From assembly GCA_000497125.2 (NCBI GenBank), contig CM035318.1:434001-498000 (forward strand): 64,000 nucleotides of DNA, written 5' to 3'. The notes under the pieces were generated by a model, which was not told the origin of the DNA, made no database searches, and saw only the letters and a list, made by a program, of their open reading frames with translations. Positions within the stretch are counted from its first letter, which is position 1; each line of letters opens with the position of its first letter. Source of the stretch: Spironucleus salmonicida. Lineage: Eukaryota; Fornicata; Diplomonadida; Hexamitidae. Positions 46,854 through 61,577 of the stretch are shown here, piece by piece. The position numbers were made by a program, and so were the translations under genes.

Positions 46854-49800
46854 TCAGTACGGATCTTAGATAAATGCGGCTGCGCCTCTCTAAATCCACC
46901 AATTACCTTCTTTCTTACTAGGTAAGTTCATATTCATGACGTAATTAGACGACAGCCCAGTCGTCGTAAGAACACCAAATCTATTGGTGGTTGTATAAAG
47001 TGGCATAGCATACTTGCCTGTATTATCGATTTAAAGAACCGGTCTGAACCATATTGCTGGCATATCAGTTAAAATTTTACCGAAATCTGATTCGTCTATA
47101 TGTTCGTTTTTGAAGTTCCACTAACATCCTTCAGATTTCAGTCCAGTCAAGAGAACTCCGTCAAATAGCGTTTACTCAATAGTATTGACCTATTCATCAG
47201 TATTTACAGCATTGGTCTAGAAGCTTAATCTGTCAATGGAAAGGGCGTAGACTCTAGCATGATGTTACAAAATACCCGTAAAGAAACCGTGTGGGAAGTG
47301 GAAAGCTCCTAACCAAAATTGAGTTGGGATATAGCCATCTAATTGCCCTAAAATTAGATATTGTACATCTTTATTTTAACAAAATTCATTCAACTATCTC
47401 TGAGGTTACTCTTCACTAGGGCACATATTAGCCCAGTTTCTAAAGAACTCTACTCTCTTTACCAGGTCTGTGACGTAACTAGATAGATTCTTCAGGGTTG
47501 GGAACGATGCTGCTTTAACAACATTAGGTAACTTGTTGCCAAGGATACCTTAGTAAATTTCGTCTAGCTCAGACGACATAATAGCTAAACCTTTAACAGC
47601 AAGCTAAACATCTGCAAATAATTATCTAATAATCTTTAAGAGCTTGTTGTATCTAGCACACTCTTATCTGAGCACAGAACTCAAAGGAGAAGGCATATAA
47701 TTTCCGTTCTACAATTTAATTTTCAAAGGCATCTTAACACTATTAATATCGAGGTCTGCTGGAATTTTTTGTAAAATTTCCTCTGCGCCAATTAATACCT
47801 TTTAGTCAATTTTTGCAACAGTTGTACCTTCCCCGACAGAATCGGTTGGCATCATTGACAAAATAGATTCAATAATGTTATTAGACTCTGTTTACTAATA
47901 AGTTAACTCAGCATTATCATTAAGACCAAATAACGATGGTTTTTCAACAATTGGGAAGTTCTTTTAAATATATTCCATAACTTATTTATAGTCTAATGAG
48001 AAGTCAGGAGCGGTATAATCCTAGTTTTCAACACACATTTAGCGTTTCTCGTCAAATAACTTCGTGTTAAGCAGGGAAGACATGATTGTGTCAACGCAAC
48101 GTGTATCCAAAGCATCAGAAATTCTACCTCCAAATGCAACATTACCAATCATGTAACATAGTGGTTTATACGGAACATTCTCAACCATTTATGTAATTGA
48201 CGGTGTTTAACCAGCGAATTTAACAGCAAAAGAGTCAACTAAATATTGATATATAAATTTCTACGAAATTTAAATATCTTGAATTGTAAAATCATATTTA
48301 GAGTTGTAACAAACCGGACCGAAACGTCTTCTTTCTAACAACGATGAATAAAAGAAGCTTAGGCAGAATAATGATCTCTTCCATAAATTAATTAATTTAG
48401 GTTCATCTGGCATCTCGTTATGATAATTTTCAGCCATAACCTAATATGACATCAAAATATTCTATTTAACACCTCTAGGAGGTTCATTTGAAATTTTGAT
48501 AGATTGTGCGAGAACAGAAGAAGGGAAAATTCTTGATGGCATGGAAGTCATAATTAAGCGGAAATCAGCACTAAGTGTTCCAGATGTATTCATATCTTGC
48601 AATTTTTCGACATGTTTTTATAATTATGGCATCCAAGATTCGCAAAGATGACAATTTTACAAGCAAACCCATTCCCCATTTTCAATAGCCCTTTCCAGTA
48701 AACCGTCAGCTATAACACCTTAACCTTAACCCAAGGCTAAGGTGAAAAATTTGTGTGTTTTTTCTTACGAGTGAACATATTATTATAACATAAGCATCGG
48801 ATCTGAGCCTGCAGATAACACAAAGATTAATGGCACAATTGATGAACAGTCGGAGAAGGCATCTGCCATGTTGAAATTAGGAGGAGAAACATATAGTTCA
48901 TCCTACATCACGCTTCTTGTATAAATTGGCAAATAAAATAGAAGTCTTATAGGATTTATTATCTTTAAAAAGTTGAGCTTCTAGAATGGTGACATTTCGT
49001 TGTATAACGTAGCAATTTCTATGTCTGCAAATTAGAAAGTAGGGTATGATTCGATAGTTTCATATTTACAGAATTCTTTAAATACCTCTGCTTTCTTTTA
49101 CAATATTTCAAGCACTTTCTCACTAATTCCTGCTGTATTAGTAAAAACTACAAGTCGATTGATTTGTTTTAAGGATAAAGCATCAGATAATTTATCATAA
49201 AATTCTTCATCAACATCAGAATTCTTAACTTCTTTAACTAAGGTGTCATTTGTGAATATTTCCCATTATTTAGATGAAAGCTCTGAATTTTATCTTTAAA
49301 TACCTGAGGCAATCATAAATGCAAAAACAGGTTTATGTCTTTCAAATATACCTCTGCATACTGCAATAAAGCATGTCTCAGTAACTGATTTGATCATCTC
49401 ATATACTTTATTATTAGATTATGGCACCGCTTATAACGTTTTAGTAAACAGGTTTTTGAAGAAATCAATTGAATAAGTATACATAGGATCTAAAGTAGAT
49501 AAACCGGCAATTGCTTCATAAAGTATTCTTCCACGAATTGCTACTTCTCTATAAAGTTCACGTTTTTAATTAGATATCTTTGTACTTTCTTCACACTCGC
49601 CAATAGTAACAACAATTCTTTCAGTAACCTCTTTAGACTATTATAAAGCATTAATAAGGTTAGAATCATCTAGAATATTACCTGTAGAGTTAGCTAACAT
49701 TTCTAATACAGTATCTTATTGCTTTTACTATTCATCTTTGGCATCTGCTAATTTACCAGCGGCCTCATCACGCGATAATTCAGATTGTGGATCTTCTACT

Positions 49801-52800
49801 TACAACACTAGCGAAAGTAATTGCTCTTCTAGTCCTTCTGAAGAAACAGACATGTTGATAACTGAAGCAGAAGCCTAAATATCTGGTGACAAATCAATCT
49901 TACGCTTTCTAGTAGTAAGGTAAAGTGCAAATGTAGGATTGAACGATACAGATTTATCACCAACTTTAATCATATTACGAGCAATTTCCTTTCTAAGTAC
50001 AGATGATAATGTTGAATCTAGATCTTCTGTTGCATTTTCCACAACAAATGGCGCACCAGTAGTAATTGCATTTTCTAAATCTCTGGCCATAGTGTCAATG
50101 TTGGCTCCTACCAATTTATGATGCTCAAGCATCTTCTTAAGCCAATTGATGCCTTGAAGTTCAGGATCAATCAGGAATGGGTAACGCTTAGAAGCAGTTA
50201 CAATAATAGCTGATTAAATACTACCAGAATCACCTGGTAATTAACATTTTTGCTTCCATTTTCTGATTTCACGAGGATCTGCAGTCGCAGAATATGTGTC
50301 TAAAGTGAATGCCTAGCTGACAAAAATCTTATCATCTTCTGACTCAATTGTCTTAAATACGTTCTCCTTCCAACCTAAAATAATTTTCTTTCGCTCATCA
50401 GATGTATAAGGTCCCAAATATGCAATAATTGCGGATCCTAATAATGCATCTCCAACTGAAGATTTCATGTTATCGCTAATTTGTGAAATTTGAACTTTCC
50501 AGCTCTCATGTTCACTTTTTAATCCATTTACCAATTACTCAGCTCTAGTCAATCTAAGTTCTGTTTCTTTTATCTAATTCTCTAGCTAAGTTCTCTTATT
50601 CACCGAGTCTTCGTAAGTTTTCTACAAATCTGCTAATTTTGCCTCAACTTCAGCTAATTCTTTTTATTTCACAGCTAAAGCTTTCTACTATTTGTCTAGT
50701 TCTGCTTCAGCTCCTTCTAATTTGAGTTTTTTAGGTTCGACTTCAGACGCGACTTTTGCGTATACATCCATAGCCTGGCACCACTAATAAAGACATTTTG
50801 CAGCTTTTGACGAATTTTCAACTTTATCAATTGTAAAATCTGGATTTTGTGTATATTTTCTTAACGCACGCAATACTTTAGGTTTCATATGATCTTTATC
50901 GAAGTTCATTACGCGAGATATAAAGTTCATATCCTACACTAATTTAAGAGCGCTATCCCAGTCAATTTTTGGTGATTCAAATAATGTTAAAACAGCTTCG
51001 AGAGTCTATTTAACCGCAATTGGGGGTTGTTTGAACGACTTAAGCTCAGTAACAGAGTTCTTATCGAAATTCTACAGAGCCTTCATTGCAGACAAATATG
51101 CTGGCATAGCTTCTGCTAAATCGGCCTCGACATCATCTTTGATTTCCTGTGCTGAAGCCACGATTTTTGCTACTTCTTTACCCTCTGCTTCCACATTCAC
51201 TCGAATTGTTCCAGCCTCTTCCTATTCGACAGAAAGTTTCTCTAATAATTTTTCTGTCGCAGCGACTGATTCAGCTAGAACTGGTTGTAACTCAGTTAGT
51301 TGTACCTTCATTCCAGCAACCTGTTCAGAAGTTTCTGTTAGTTTTGTGAGACCTTTAGACAAAATGTTATCACGTTGCTTAAGTCCACCGACGGATTTTT
51401 AAAGAATAGATTTAAAGAGTTATAAGAACGAAATGAACATTGGGGGAGTAACATAGACCATTGTTTTTGTTTTTGCAAAGTACGATTATGCAAACGTATT
51501 ACTGGCGTCATGTACAGAAACACAAGTTTTAGCGATCTCATTAATTGTATATTTGTCGAAAAGAACCTTATGCACCTGTTATAAAAAGCTTTTTGCAACT
51601 TCTAGAAGTGCTTCATTATTCCAAACAGTATACCAGTCTATGGTTGTACAATTTACAAGCGCTGGGAATTATCTCAAACGCTTTCTTAATTTTTCACCAA
51701 CTGGTGAAAAGCACAAGCAAACATGGAAATTGGCTCTAGCAGTACGGTAAAATACATCCCAAAGTTATGCATTTGTGTAATCTTTTTTCTTTCCTCCACC
51801 TTCTATAGCTTCTAAATCTTCCTTACTGACTACTTATTATGCAATTTCTTTAACTTTTTCAATCTCTTCTTTCTTCCAAACAGTAATAGGAAGAGGAACA
51901 CCGTTCAAAACTCCATTAATAACTTCTAAGAACGCGTCAGCTGAATCTAATGAAGTTTCTGTTAACAGCAAAACAATTGGTTTAAACTTATCGCCTTGGT
52001 CAGCTGTGATTAAGAAACAACGTTTTAACTCATCGTAAAGTTCATTTAATCCATACATTCTCGATGCAGTTGGTTCAACGATTGAAGCCTCGATTGCAGT
52101 AGCAACTAATTTAAGTAACGATTTTCTACCAGATCCAGAAAGACCAATACAAAGAGAATGGCCAGCTGGTTGTGATAAAACACGGAATAATCTTGAGAAA
52201 TGAGAAATAGCATCCTTGAACAAGACCAAACGTAGGTTTGTGTCCTCTTTTTGATTAAGTAAAATTTCAAAGTCAATTTCGTCCTTGCTCTAGTCTTCTG
52301 GCTCTTCATCATAAACAGAATTAAGGATACTTACCAAAGCCTGCTTTTATTCTTCATCGTTATTGTTAAGATTTTTATATGGTGCAATATCTGGAGTAAC
52401 TCCAGTTTAGTTTGTCCATCTACCAAATAACAAGGACTAGCTATCAAGTTGACAACCTGCAATTTCAACAAGCTTATCATTCCATTCTTATGGTGTTGTG
52501 CCATAGTTATCTGGTCCTACTTTTACAGCTTATCTATCCTCATCATCTTCAATTTCTTCTTCTTACTCATCTTTATGCACCTCTTCGCCTTCTACTACTT
52601 CCTTATGAATTTCATCATATGCAGGTTTAAAGTAACTAATGAAAGTCTTGTATAATAAATTGTCAAATATTTCCTCGTCATCTCCGTCTGTCAATCTATC
52701 TCTAAATACTCTCTAAGATTCGTGTATTAATAAAGACAAAACATTTCCAATGGTAGCTATTTCTTTAGGCTTAACTGCAAAAATGCCACCTATTACTCTA

Positions 52801-55800
52801 GCGACATCACGTAAATTGAAAGAATAATGGGACTTAAGAGGCGTGGCACGAATATTTGTCCTAACCTCATTATATAAATCGACTAAAGCAGCTACAGCTA
52901 ATTTAGAAGTGTTCTTGACCTCTGCAGTAAACTCAGTGTTGTTAATTTTAACACCAAAAAATCCAGTAAGTAAAGAATTAAATATACTGTTCATTGCCTA
53001 ATTAGAAACCTCAGGGCAAGATAATACTACAAATTTACTAGTTAGACGCGGGTCAATATAATTTCTGCCAGCACCTGGTTATTAACTTGCATATATAAAT
53101 TATAATCCTTCTACTTATTTAAAGGTTAATTTTTAACGATCATAGCATCCACCCTAATAACTGAGTTATCTAATCAATTCATTAGGTGGTTGGGCGCCAA
53201 ACTTATCATAAGTTGGCATATCTGCATCATCGATGAAAATATAATGTTATGATCTTCCGTTACTAGGAGCAAATAAATTTTTACGTTTTTTATCTAATTT
53301 TTCAAAGATAGCATTTTCAACAGCAACTGCTTTAGTTTGAGCAGAAAATGGAAGCTCTTACACAGATGCGTCTAATGGTGATTATTCTAAAAAGTAATCA
53401 ACGGATACGTCTTGCATTTGCACGGCTTATTATTCTCCTTCTCCTTCCTTTTTATCGTCTTTCTTATCTTCATTAGATTATGCTCCCACTGTTCTGCTAA
53501 AGACAGTTTTAACAATTGATGTTTTACTTGTACCTGTAGAACCGCACAAATATACATTAGCATTAGATCTCAAAAGACTCTAGACAACAGTACAAATCTT
53601 AACAAATTGAGTTGTAGGGACAATCATATCATATATAGACCCTCCTTATAAAATAATGTTATAATTAAATTTACTAGATCCAAACATTTTATTCTCTGGG
53701 TTCCACTGACTGTAATATCTAGATTAGTTATCAATTTTCCAATCAAATATCGTCAATTACTTACCATTACTTCCAGACGCCTCCGTAGGAGGCATATTGT
53801 TGGTTAGAGACATTAAAGCGGCAATCTGTTCTTGAGTTAAACCCTCTCTATCTGTTCTAACCAATTATCTAATTTATTTATCAAAATCAGATGTGAAGTC
53901 TGATTTTAATGTTCCTCCAAAGCCCCAGGCTAAAGAGAATATAAGGCGCTGGTCTATTAAAATAGACGTAATGGGGGCTAATCCAGTTGACATTCTTTCA
54001 TCTAAATCCGTTTTATTAGGTAAAAACCGTAAAAACTCATCTTTTGCAGATAGTTGCTCAATTTATGTATCAGGGTTGATGTCTTATGCTTTCTTTTTAG
54101 CTTTAGTATTCTTTTCATTTTCTTATATTATCTTTTACTTAGAAAATGCTATTCTTTCGTTGATAAGTGATTCTAAAACATGTACTACATTAATAACTTA
54201 TTAGAAGTTATACGTTTAGATCTCTTCTTAATATTGAAGCCTAAACAATTCGATTAAAGGATTGAAAATTGCAATAAATTATTTAACTAATTTATTAGCA
54301 ATAGACATTGTCATTCTTAGAGCAACCTGTTCAAAGTATAAAAAGTCTTTAAGTTAATCAGGATATGATCCCAAAAGTTCTGTTTCTATTCTGGTCAATT
54401 CTTATGGTTAAACCGCCGTATATGGTGTATCAGGTTCGTCGTCAAATACTTTCTTTGCTGCCAAGTCTTCATACTTTTCACGTAAATCCAATAAAATAAT
54501 GTTGAACTCTTCCATAACAATTAAATTAAATAATTTTGTCATGAAAGAGATTGAATCTATTGTTAAAGATCTAAAAATAATTTCATTGCTTAAAAATTTA
54601 CTACTGAAATAAACCATGCCACAACGTGATACGGTAGCCGGAGAAGCTTATGATAAATCAGCTACTTCAACCATTATGTTTGAATAATCATTTAATCTGA
54701 TACGTTCACCATTAGCTAAACAGAACATTTTACTATCATCTAAAACCGTGTTTAAATTTTCAATCCATATAGGATCAACTGGAGAATCAAATACAATAAA
54801 ATGCTTTTTACCTAAGTCTGTTAAGATTTTTCTAGCTAAAACTGCTATCAGACCATCTGTCCAATCATTTGTAATCAAATTAAGTTCACCATATAGTTCA
54901 GCCATCGTGATAGACTTAGCCGATAACAAATGTTCCTCAACTGGAAGGAATTGAGGTTGGGTTCCTGCTAAATTCGTAATTGCTTCTGCTAAAACCTATC
55001 TAGCTATGGTTTTGCCAGTTAAAGTTTCGCCCACAAACATCTAACCATGTCTAATAACGTGGGTATCATATGCTTGTAAAATTTTAACAACAAACTCTGG
55101 GTTTGCTTGGAGGCCTCTGTTGACAAGACATTTCTTTACTTCAGCTTCTAATGCACCATAATTTGTTGCAGGCATTTCAAGACCTGGGAAAAGATCTTAC
55201 ACAATACCATTGAAAAGATCAATATCATCTGCCAAAAACTTTGGAATATTTGAATCAAGCATAGCTCTGATAAGGAGATTGTCTTCGGATTCATTACCTG
55301 TACTAGTAGCCTTTAAACGACCTGCCATATACAAAATAGATTTAATAGCACGCATGCCAAAATCATAATGGAATTATTACGATAGTTACTCTGATGATAA
55401 TTTATATAGCTATGTCATCTTTCTCGATAGTACTTTTCCGTTTTTATAACCTTCAGAGAATAAGAAATTTTCAGCAATTAAAGCATAATCTGGAACAATC
55501 ATAGCAATTGGTCTAAACAGAGCTTTTACAGATTCAGGTAACTCAGTACGACCGCCATAGTCTGGATTATATGTGATGAAGAATCCTACACGACAGTTGA
55601 GCTTTAATTCTGCATGCTACTCAAATGTAAAATATTTTTTCTTAGCTCTTACTGCATTTTGAATTGTAAGAATTTGTTAGGAAATAACTGAAAGGGTATC
55701 AATAAGAATTCTATTAAATTCATCAAAAACTGAGAAACTACCCGACATAGCTAAACCACAGAAGAACTTTGCCATCGACTTATGATCTAAGCCATCGGAG

Positions 55801-58800
55801 CAATTGAATATCAAGCAAGAAACCTATAATGTTTTGATTAGATCTTTGGAAGTTTCAGTTTTACCAGTTCCAGCTGGGCCTAAAGGATTACCACCAAAAC
55901 CTCTAGATATTGCCGAGGTTAATGTCAAATAACATTTAGTTGTTAGTGGAGTAACTACTAAGCGCATGTTAACACCATAATACTCATATCCTGAAATAAA
56001 CTTAAAATCAGTTTGTCTAAGTTCTAACTCTCCAGTACCAAAATTATTATCGCCAGCTCCAGTATTTTTAAACTTTGGATCATCAGATTGTTCACCTTCA
56101 ATAGTCCAGTAATGTCTTAATTACTTTTACCAACCAAAATCAGAAGGAAGTTAGGAGTATGCATCACAAGTTTTATCTAGCATGTTATAACAGACATCGC
56201 GAGAAAATACTTCTAAAACTATAATAGGTGTAATAATTTTACGTTGAATTGCACTTTAAGTATTGATAATTAACTCTGATAGTTCCTCAATCTACGTAAT
56301 CATTGTATCTTTAACCTATTCCATCATATATCTGGTACCTAATTGAGCATCGTCATATAATGCATTCTCAACAGCATCAGTATAAACGCACTGACCACCA
56401 GCTAGGATACATTGAGCTGGATGTTCAAATATCCATTGCTTTCTTTCCGCACCGTATGCAGGTGAAGTTTGAAGGCACCTCATTTATTTTACTCTAAGAG
56501 TGTTGAACATTTCATGTTCTAAAGCATTCAGCCAAACTTCAACTAACCCACCTTCAGGAACTACTTTGTCCTCAAATATAACGTGCTCTCCTTCTGGGGA
56601 TATCATATCAAGTATATTTACCTAACCATCTATCGTCTCCAAAGTAAAATCTGATAATGCTTCAAAGATCTTTCTTAAAAATGGTCTAACAGTACCCACA
56701 TCCGTAGTCTGTGCTAAAATTTAAAGCAACTCATCGTTTGAAATAAAGTAAAATCTTGGGAATGCCAACCTTTTAGTCTCTAGATAATCCTCAAGTCTTT
56801 TTTGAACCTTTTCCAAGGACTCATTATGATTTTGTAAAATAACCAAAATACTCTCTTATTAACCAGGGACCTTGAATTCGGGATGGCTTACATCTAACAC
56901 TGAATTAGCCTTTTTAGCTTGCTCTAGAATAGAATGCCAGAACCGATCAACTTCTTAAAATATTTCATTTTCAGCAGGAAGCTGCGCTTTGATATCAGGT
57001 GGTGCAAATATACTTTCTAAATATAACCACCCTTACTGGCACTTCACCCATTCGTCCAAAATATCGGAAAAATCAGTTAACTGTTTTTCCATATTATTCA
57101 CTTATTCACGAATGCCAGCTATAAACCGTGAACCACTCATCGACTGGACAATCGCCAGGCTGTCGTCTAATTATTAAAATAAGTCGTCTACTCCATTCAA
57201 AATAAGAGAATTTGGATTGCTACGTGCTGCGTATTCCTTACATTTGAACTTTGTTTATTGCCATTATTTTTATATTTAAGTCAATTATTTCTTTAAATTG
57301 AACTCTCCGGTAGCCTTTGCAGAAATTGCGGCAACTTCACCTTTTTTGGCCAAAACACCCGATTTTAACAGATTAAAAAGCGTGAATTAGCTGGTATATG
57401 AGTACTACTGACCATCAATTAGATCAAAAATTTCCTGCCAGTGAACATCATCCATTGCAGTATTTCCAAGATCCATTAGGAGCTACGACTTGTGCCTCAT
57501 TTATGTTACAGATTGTTTGTAATAAACGGCCACAGGATCATCATTGAGTAATCTGGTGAACTTATTGGCATCTTTCATAACTTCTGAGACATAAGAGACT
57601 GAGTTTTCAACATTCATTTCTTTGAACTTTAATAATAATTTGAGAGATTCGTCTGGTTCTTAAGTGTCCTCTTGAACTTCTTCTTCGTGTTCTTTCTCAT
57701 CTTCAACTTCCTCTTCTTCTTGTTCTTCTTACTTCACACCAACGAAGCATACTGTGATCCAAGGATCATAAATTAAGTATTATTCAAAGATTTTCCATTC
57801 GTTAAGTCTTTCCCAGAGGCTAAGACGAGTTTAAAGGTCTGTTTAGAACCCTTTGATCTTTAATTTTGTGGAATCAATATTTTCAGTGATTGGATTGACC
57901 TTGTGGTCTTGGTTTTTATCTTATTTCTTCTTTTTCTTTTCTGATGTCTCTAGCCAGTTGTTTATGACACCTGAGTGACCAGCAATTTCTTCAGTATCTT
58001 ACTCCAAGTTCTCAACTTTTTATATAAGTTCTTTAAGGTTAATAATTACTTGTGTTGGTTCAGCATTTTAATCTGTAGAAGGACCAGAAATTAGTTATTG
58101 CTAAACATCTCCAGTAGATTTATTGATATTATCGACTTTAGAAATCATGTTATTGACCTACGACTAATAAATTTATTGTGCAAAATTCTCTGCTTAACTT
58201 CTTTTTTATTATAATATATTAAGACTAGTATGTAGAGCTTCCAAATCTGATCTATCTTAAATATTCAATTTCAAACCTAGCCCTAAAATAGGTGGATTGA
58301 GTTTAGCATCTTAAGCATACAATTCATCTAACGATTATCCTTTATTATAGTTAGTCCATAGAGCCTATGGAACTTATGTCTAAATCAAATTTTAAGATGT
58401 TAAAAGTTACATAATATCATCGCATAATTATACTTTTTAAATAAGAATCTCTAAATCAACATCAACCGTCTCCAGATATTTTATAAAGGCACTATATGCT
58501 TCTAATTCAGAAGGCTATTGACTGATAGCTTTAATATGGGCTTAAATTTTATCATTGGCATCAGTTCTAATTTCGCTCATCACAGTTAAGGCAGTATTTT
58601 CAACTGCTTTCAAACCAGTAATAGGAACAGGTTGAAGCTTCTGAAGTAGACTTCTGGCATCAAGTTAAGCAAATCCTGAAGGTATAGCAGGGGCTTACTT
58701 GCCTAATTTAGCTTACCATGATCTAAATTTAGCAATTTCTCGCTCCAACGGTCTTGTTCCATAGTTATTTCTAGCATTTTCAATTGCATTTTCAACATCA

Positions 58801-60794
58801 TCTTTAATATCAGAACTTGGAATCAAAGAAATATTTAATGCATATTATACAAAATCCTCTTGTAAAAGCTCCTTTATATTGCATGAAAGATTTCTTTACT
58901 GTTATGAATACTCTTTTTCATTAAATGCACTCAAGAATATCCAAAGTGGTTAAAGTTCGTTATAGTCATTTGAACGATCTTTAAGTTCTTGAGTTTATTA
59001 TGCAATATGTGACTCAATCTATGATAAATAGTCTTAAAATTCATAATCATTTGCAGATATTTGTACAATTGTTTAACTACCATTTCTTTACTCAGACTAT
59101 CCTAAAATAAAATATTCTTTTAGTGCTTCAAATTTGGATAACTGATTAGGTTTATTGCACAAACTTATAGTGTTGTTAATTGTTTAAATAAAATTGTCAT
59201 GAATAACATCTAAGCTTGGTTCGAAGAAAAGCTCATTTTCGGAGTTAAATGATATTTCCGATTAAATAACACCATTACTAGTGCTAGGTCTGATTTCCTT
59301 ATTAGTATTTATATTTATACTTAACTGTTAACATGAATTTTGTAACATTTATAATAAAACTTCTATAAACAGTTAATCTACTAATTAAATTAACTTATAA
59401 ATACTTTTAAGTTCATTTTAAGCTGTTCTAACAGCTTTTCTTTTATCGAGTTGTTCTGCTTTTGTTTAGGTAATACTTTTACTCTTAAGCATCTTCTACT
59501 TCAAAAATAATGGTAATTTAGCGTTTTCTTCGTCAGTTTTATCACTAGCATGTTTGTGTAACTCTGCACATAAGTTCATAATAAAAGTTAATATACTCTC
59601 GTTTGCATTCTCAATTAAACTTGTTATATGGCTTTAAACACGATTTTATGAGTCATTCCAGGCTTTAATGTTATTAGTAGGTGTAGCAGAGCTCTTATTT
59701 TTAGAATAATTATCATTTTCGTATTCAAAAGTAGCGAAGGAATCAATAACTTAGTTGTCACGAATTTGGACTAGAACTTCATTTATTTATTGCAAACAAG
59801 TAAGGAAGTGTCCTTTTGCAACAAATAAATTATATTGTTAAAAGGCTCTATTTCTGCAGAACTTCTTGAATTTTCTAAATGCTATCCAGTTTTCTAAAGA
59901 TTTTCTGGCATAAAACTCTCTGAAGAACTTGAAATTACGTAAAATATTAAATGATGATGACTCTAAAATCCAACGATCAAGTTGAACAAACTCTGTAGAA
60001 TCTTCTAGGAAGGCTGATAACACGTTACATTTCTTAGTTAAAAACATAGTATCTGTTAATTCTGGAGATTTTTTAGTACTTAATAAACTCTCTGTATCTT
60101 CATCTTCAGTGACTTTTTTATAAATGATTTTAGGTCCATTTGTATTTATTTCGATTTTACCTTCTCTTAATTATGATATTTCTGCAGAAAAATCTATTTT
60201 TTTAGCTGCTTCTTCGTTAACAATTCTCATTACACCATTTTAACTAATAGTGTAGTAAACTGGCAAGATCTCAGTATCTTACTTGCAAACAACATCTAAG
60301 GAATAAGGATTGTAAATTCTGTCTGCTTGGTTACTTGTTGGCTTACAAAATACTAATTTTACCGTTGCTTTATCCGGGGTTCTTGCAAAGTAAGCAATAG
60401 CATCGTCACTACGTCGCATTTCTTTAGTAAGATGTTCAGAGTTAACAATTTTTGCAGTCTCAGCATTTCGCTGTCGTGGAGCGTCAGCAGCAGCACTAGT
60501 TTTGGGCTAAAACGGGTATGCTGGTAATGACTAATCGGAATGCATAGCTGCACGATGAAATACCTCATTATCGGGCAAATAAGATGGTATCACTTCTGAT
60601 TCGTGTGCTATTGCAGTATCATGCAAGGCTTCATTTAATGGAACAAAGTTTGGACGCACTGCATCAGAGTCAAACTGAGAATAATCGTTCTCGTTAAAGT
60701 TAGCTGTTGTAGCTGGACGTGCGAATCTAGCTGCATTTTCAATGTCGCGGATTTTATCACGAATTAGATCTGATGCTCTAGGTTTTGGCGGCAT
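46854..60794 (-). CDS. Axonemal dynein heavy chain (large, outer-arm size class)
   Basis: A 13,941 bp frame, about 4,646 residues, starting [21 protein letters not shown]-loops in frame are AAA1 [10 protein letters not shown] (near 1,643, fully canonical), AAA2 GETLTGKT (1,926), AAA3 GSTGTSKTS (2,420; the Gly before Lys replaced by Ser) and AAA4 GLSGSGRKS (2,888; Arg as in many axonemal chains). The stalk region includes [19 protein letters not shown]. The C-terminus follows the dynein end ([14 protein letters not shown], then [19 protein letters not shown]). Unusual acidic inserts occur near residue 1,030 (long Glu run), near 2,450 (Glu/Asp/Lys, inside AAA3) and near 2,730. Outer- versus inner-arm assignment is from length only. 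Confidence 0.93.
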
Positions 60795-61105
60795 TTTTGA
60801 AGAAAAGTTTTGGAGTGGCAATAAAGATTTAATATTATATTATTTTATAATAGAAATATTTACGAAAATTAACATCATGAATTTAATATGAAGTTTGATA
60901 TCTAGTTATATTTAGCGAAATAAGTTTGAAAATTTTAACTAGTTGCTGTATTTCAATTTTAAATAAGTGATTGGCATACATTTTCATATTTTAATTATTA
61001 AATTAATACTAAAAATTTAATATAAGTTGTTCTACAGCTTCCTGGTCATCGTGATCTATTTCAATAAATATTTGGTCCATAAAATTAGTTAAAATAAATA
61101 AACAG

Positions 61106-61408
61106 TCATACATTTCTTTTCTAAGCACGCAAGGCTTCTAATTATGCTATAAAATCATCTTCTGGTGGAATAAAATGGTACCGTCTTTCAACTGCTGAAT
61201 ATGGTCTAATTTGTTTGGATTTATCGAAAGTTGGCATTGGTGTAGAAGGGTGTCGCTCAATAATTTTTTACTATTCACTATAATCTTCTTAGAAAGCAAT
61301 TAGTGTAAACTTATTCTCCAAAAAGTATTTATCTGACTCTTCTTACACACTTTCGTTTTCTTAAATTGTGTCTAGCGTTAAAGAGCAAGATTTTGATAAG
61401 TAACTCAT
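61106..61408 (-). CDS. Small hypothetical protein, probable frameshift near its end
   Basis: The starting frame gives 100 residues (MSYLSKSCSLTLDT ... FIPPEDDFIAQLEA), ending TGA at 61106. At about 61130 the coding signature switches to the +1 frame: VLRKEMYDCLFILTNFMDQI, then FIEIDHDDQEAVEQLILNF. That frame has no TGA until it has run into the 5' end of the dynein gene, so the true end is uncertain. Either a one-base indel or two overlapping genes. N-terminal acidic stretches and an R-P-Y-S-A-V-E-R-R-Y-H-F segment are the only features; family unknown. Confidence 0.5.
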
Positions 61409-61577
61409 TATTAAAGTATGAATATTCAGTATAAAATATATTATTATTTTATTTTAGTTATTAATAGTTGTAATAATTATACTATAATTTATTATTATAT
61501 ATCCGATACTCTGTATAATTATAAATTACCGTTTATTATATATAATAATGTTATGAAATTTAATAATTATTATTATC

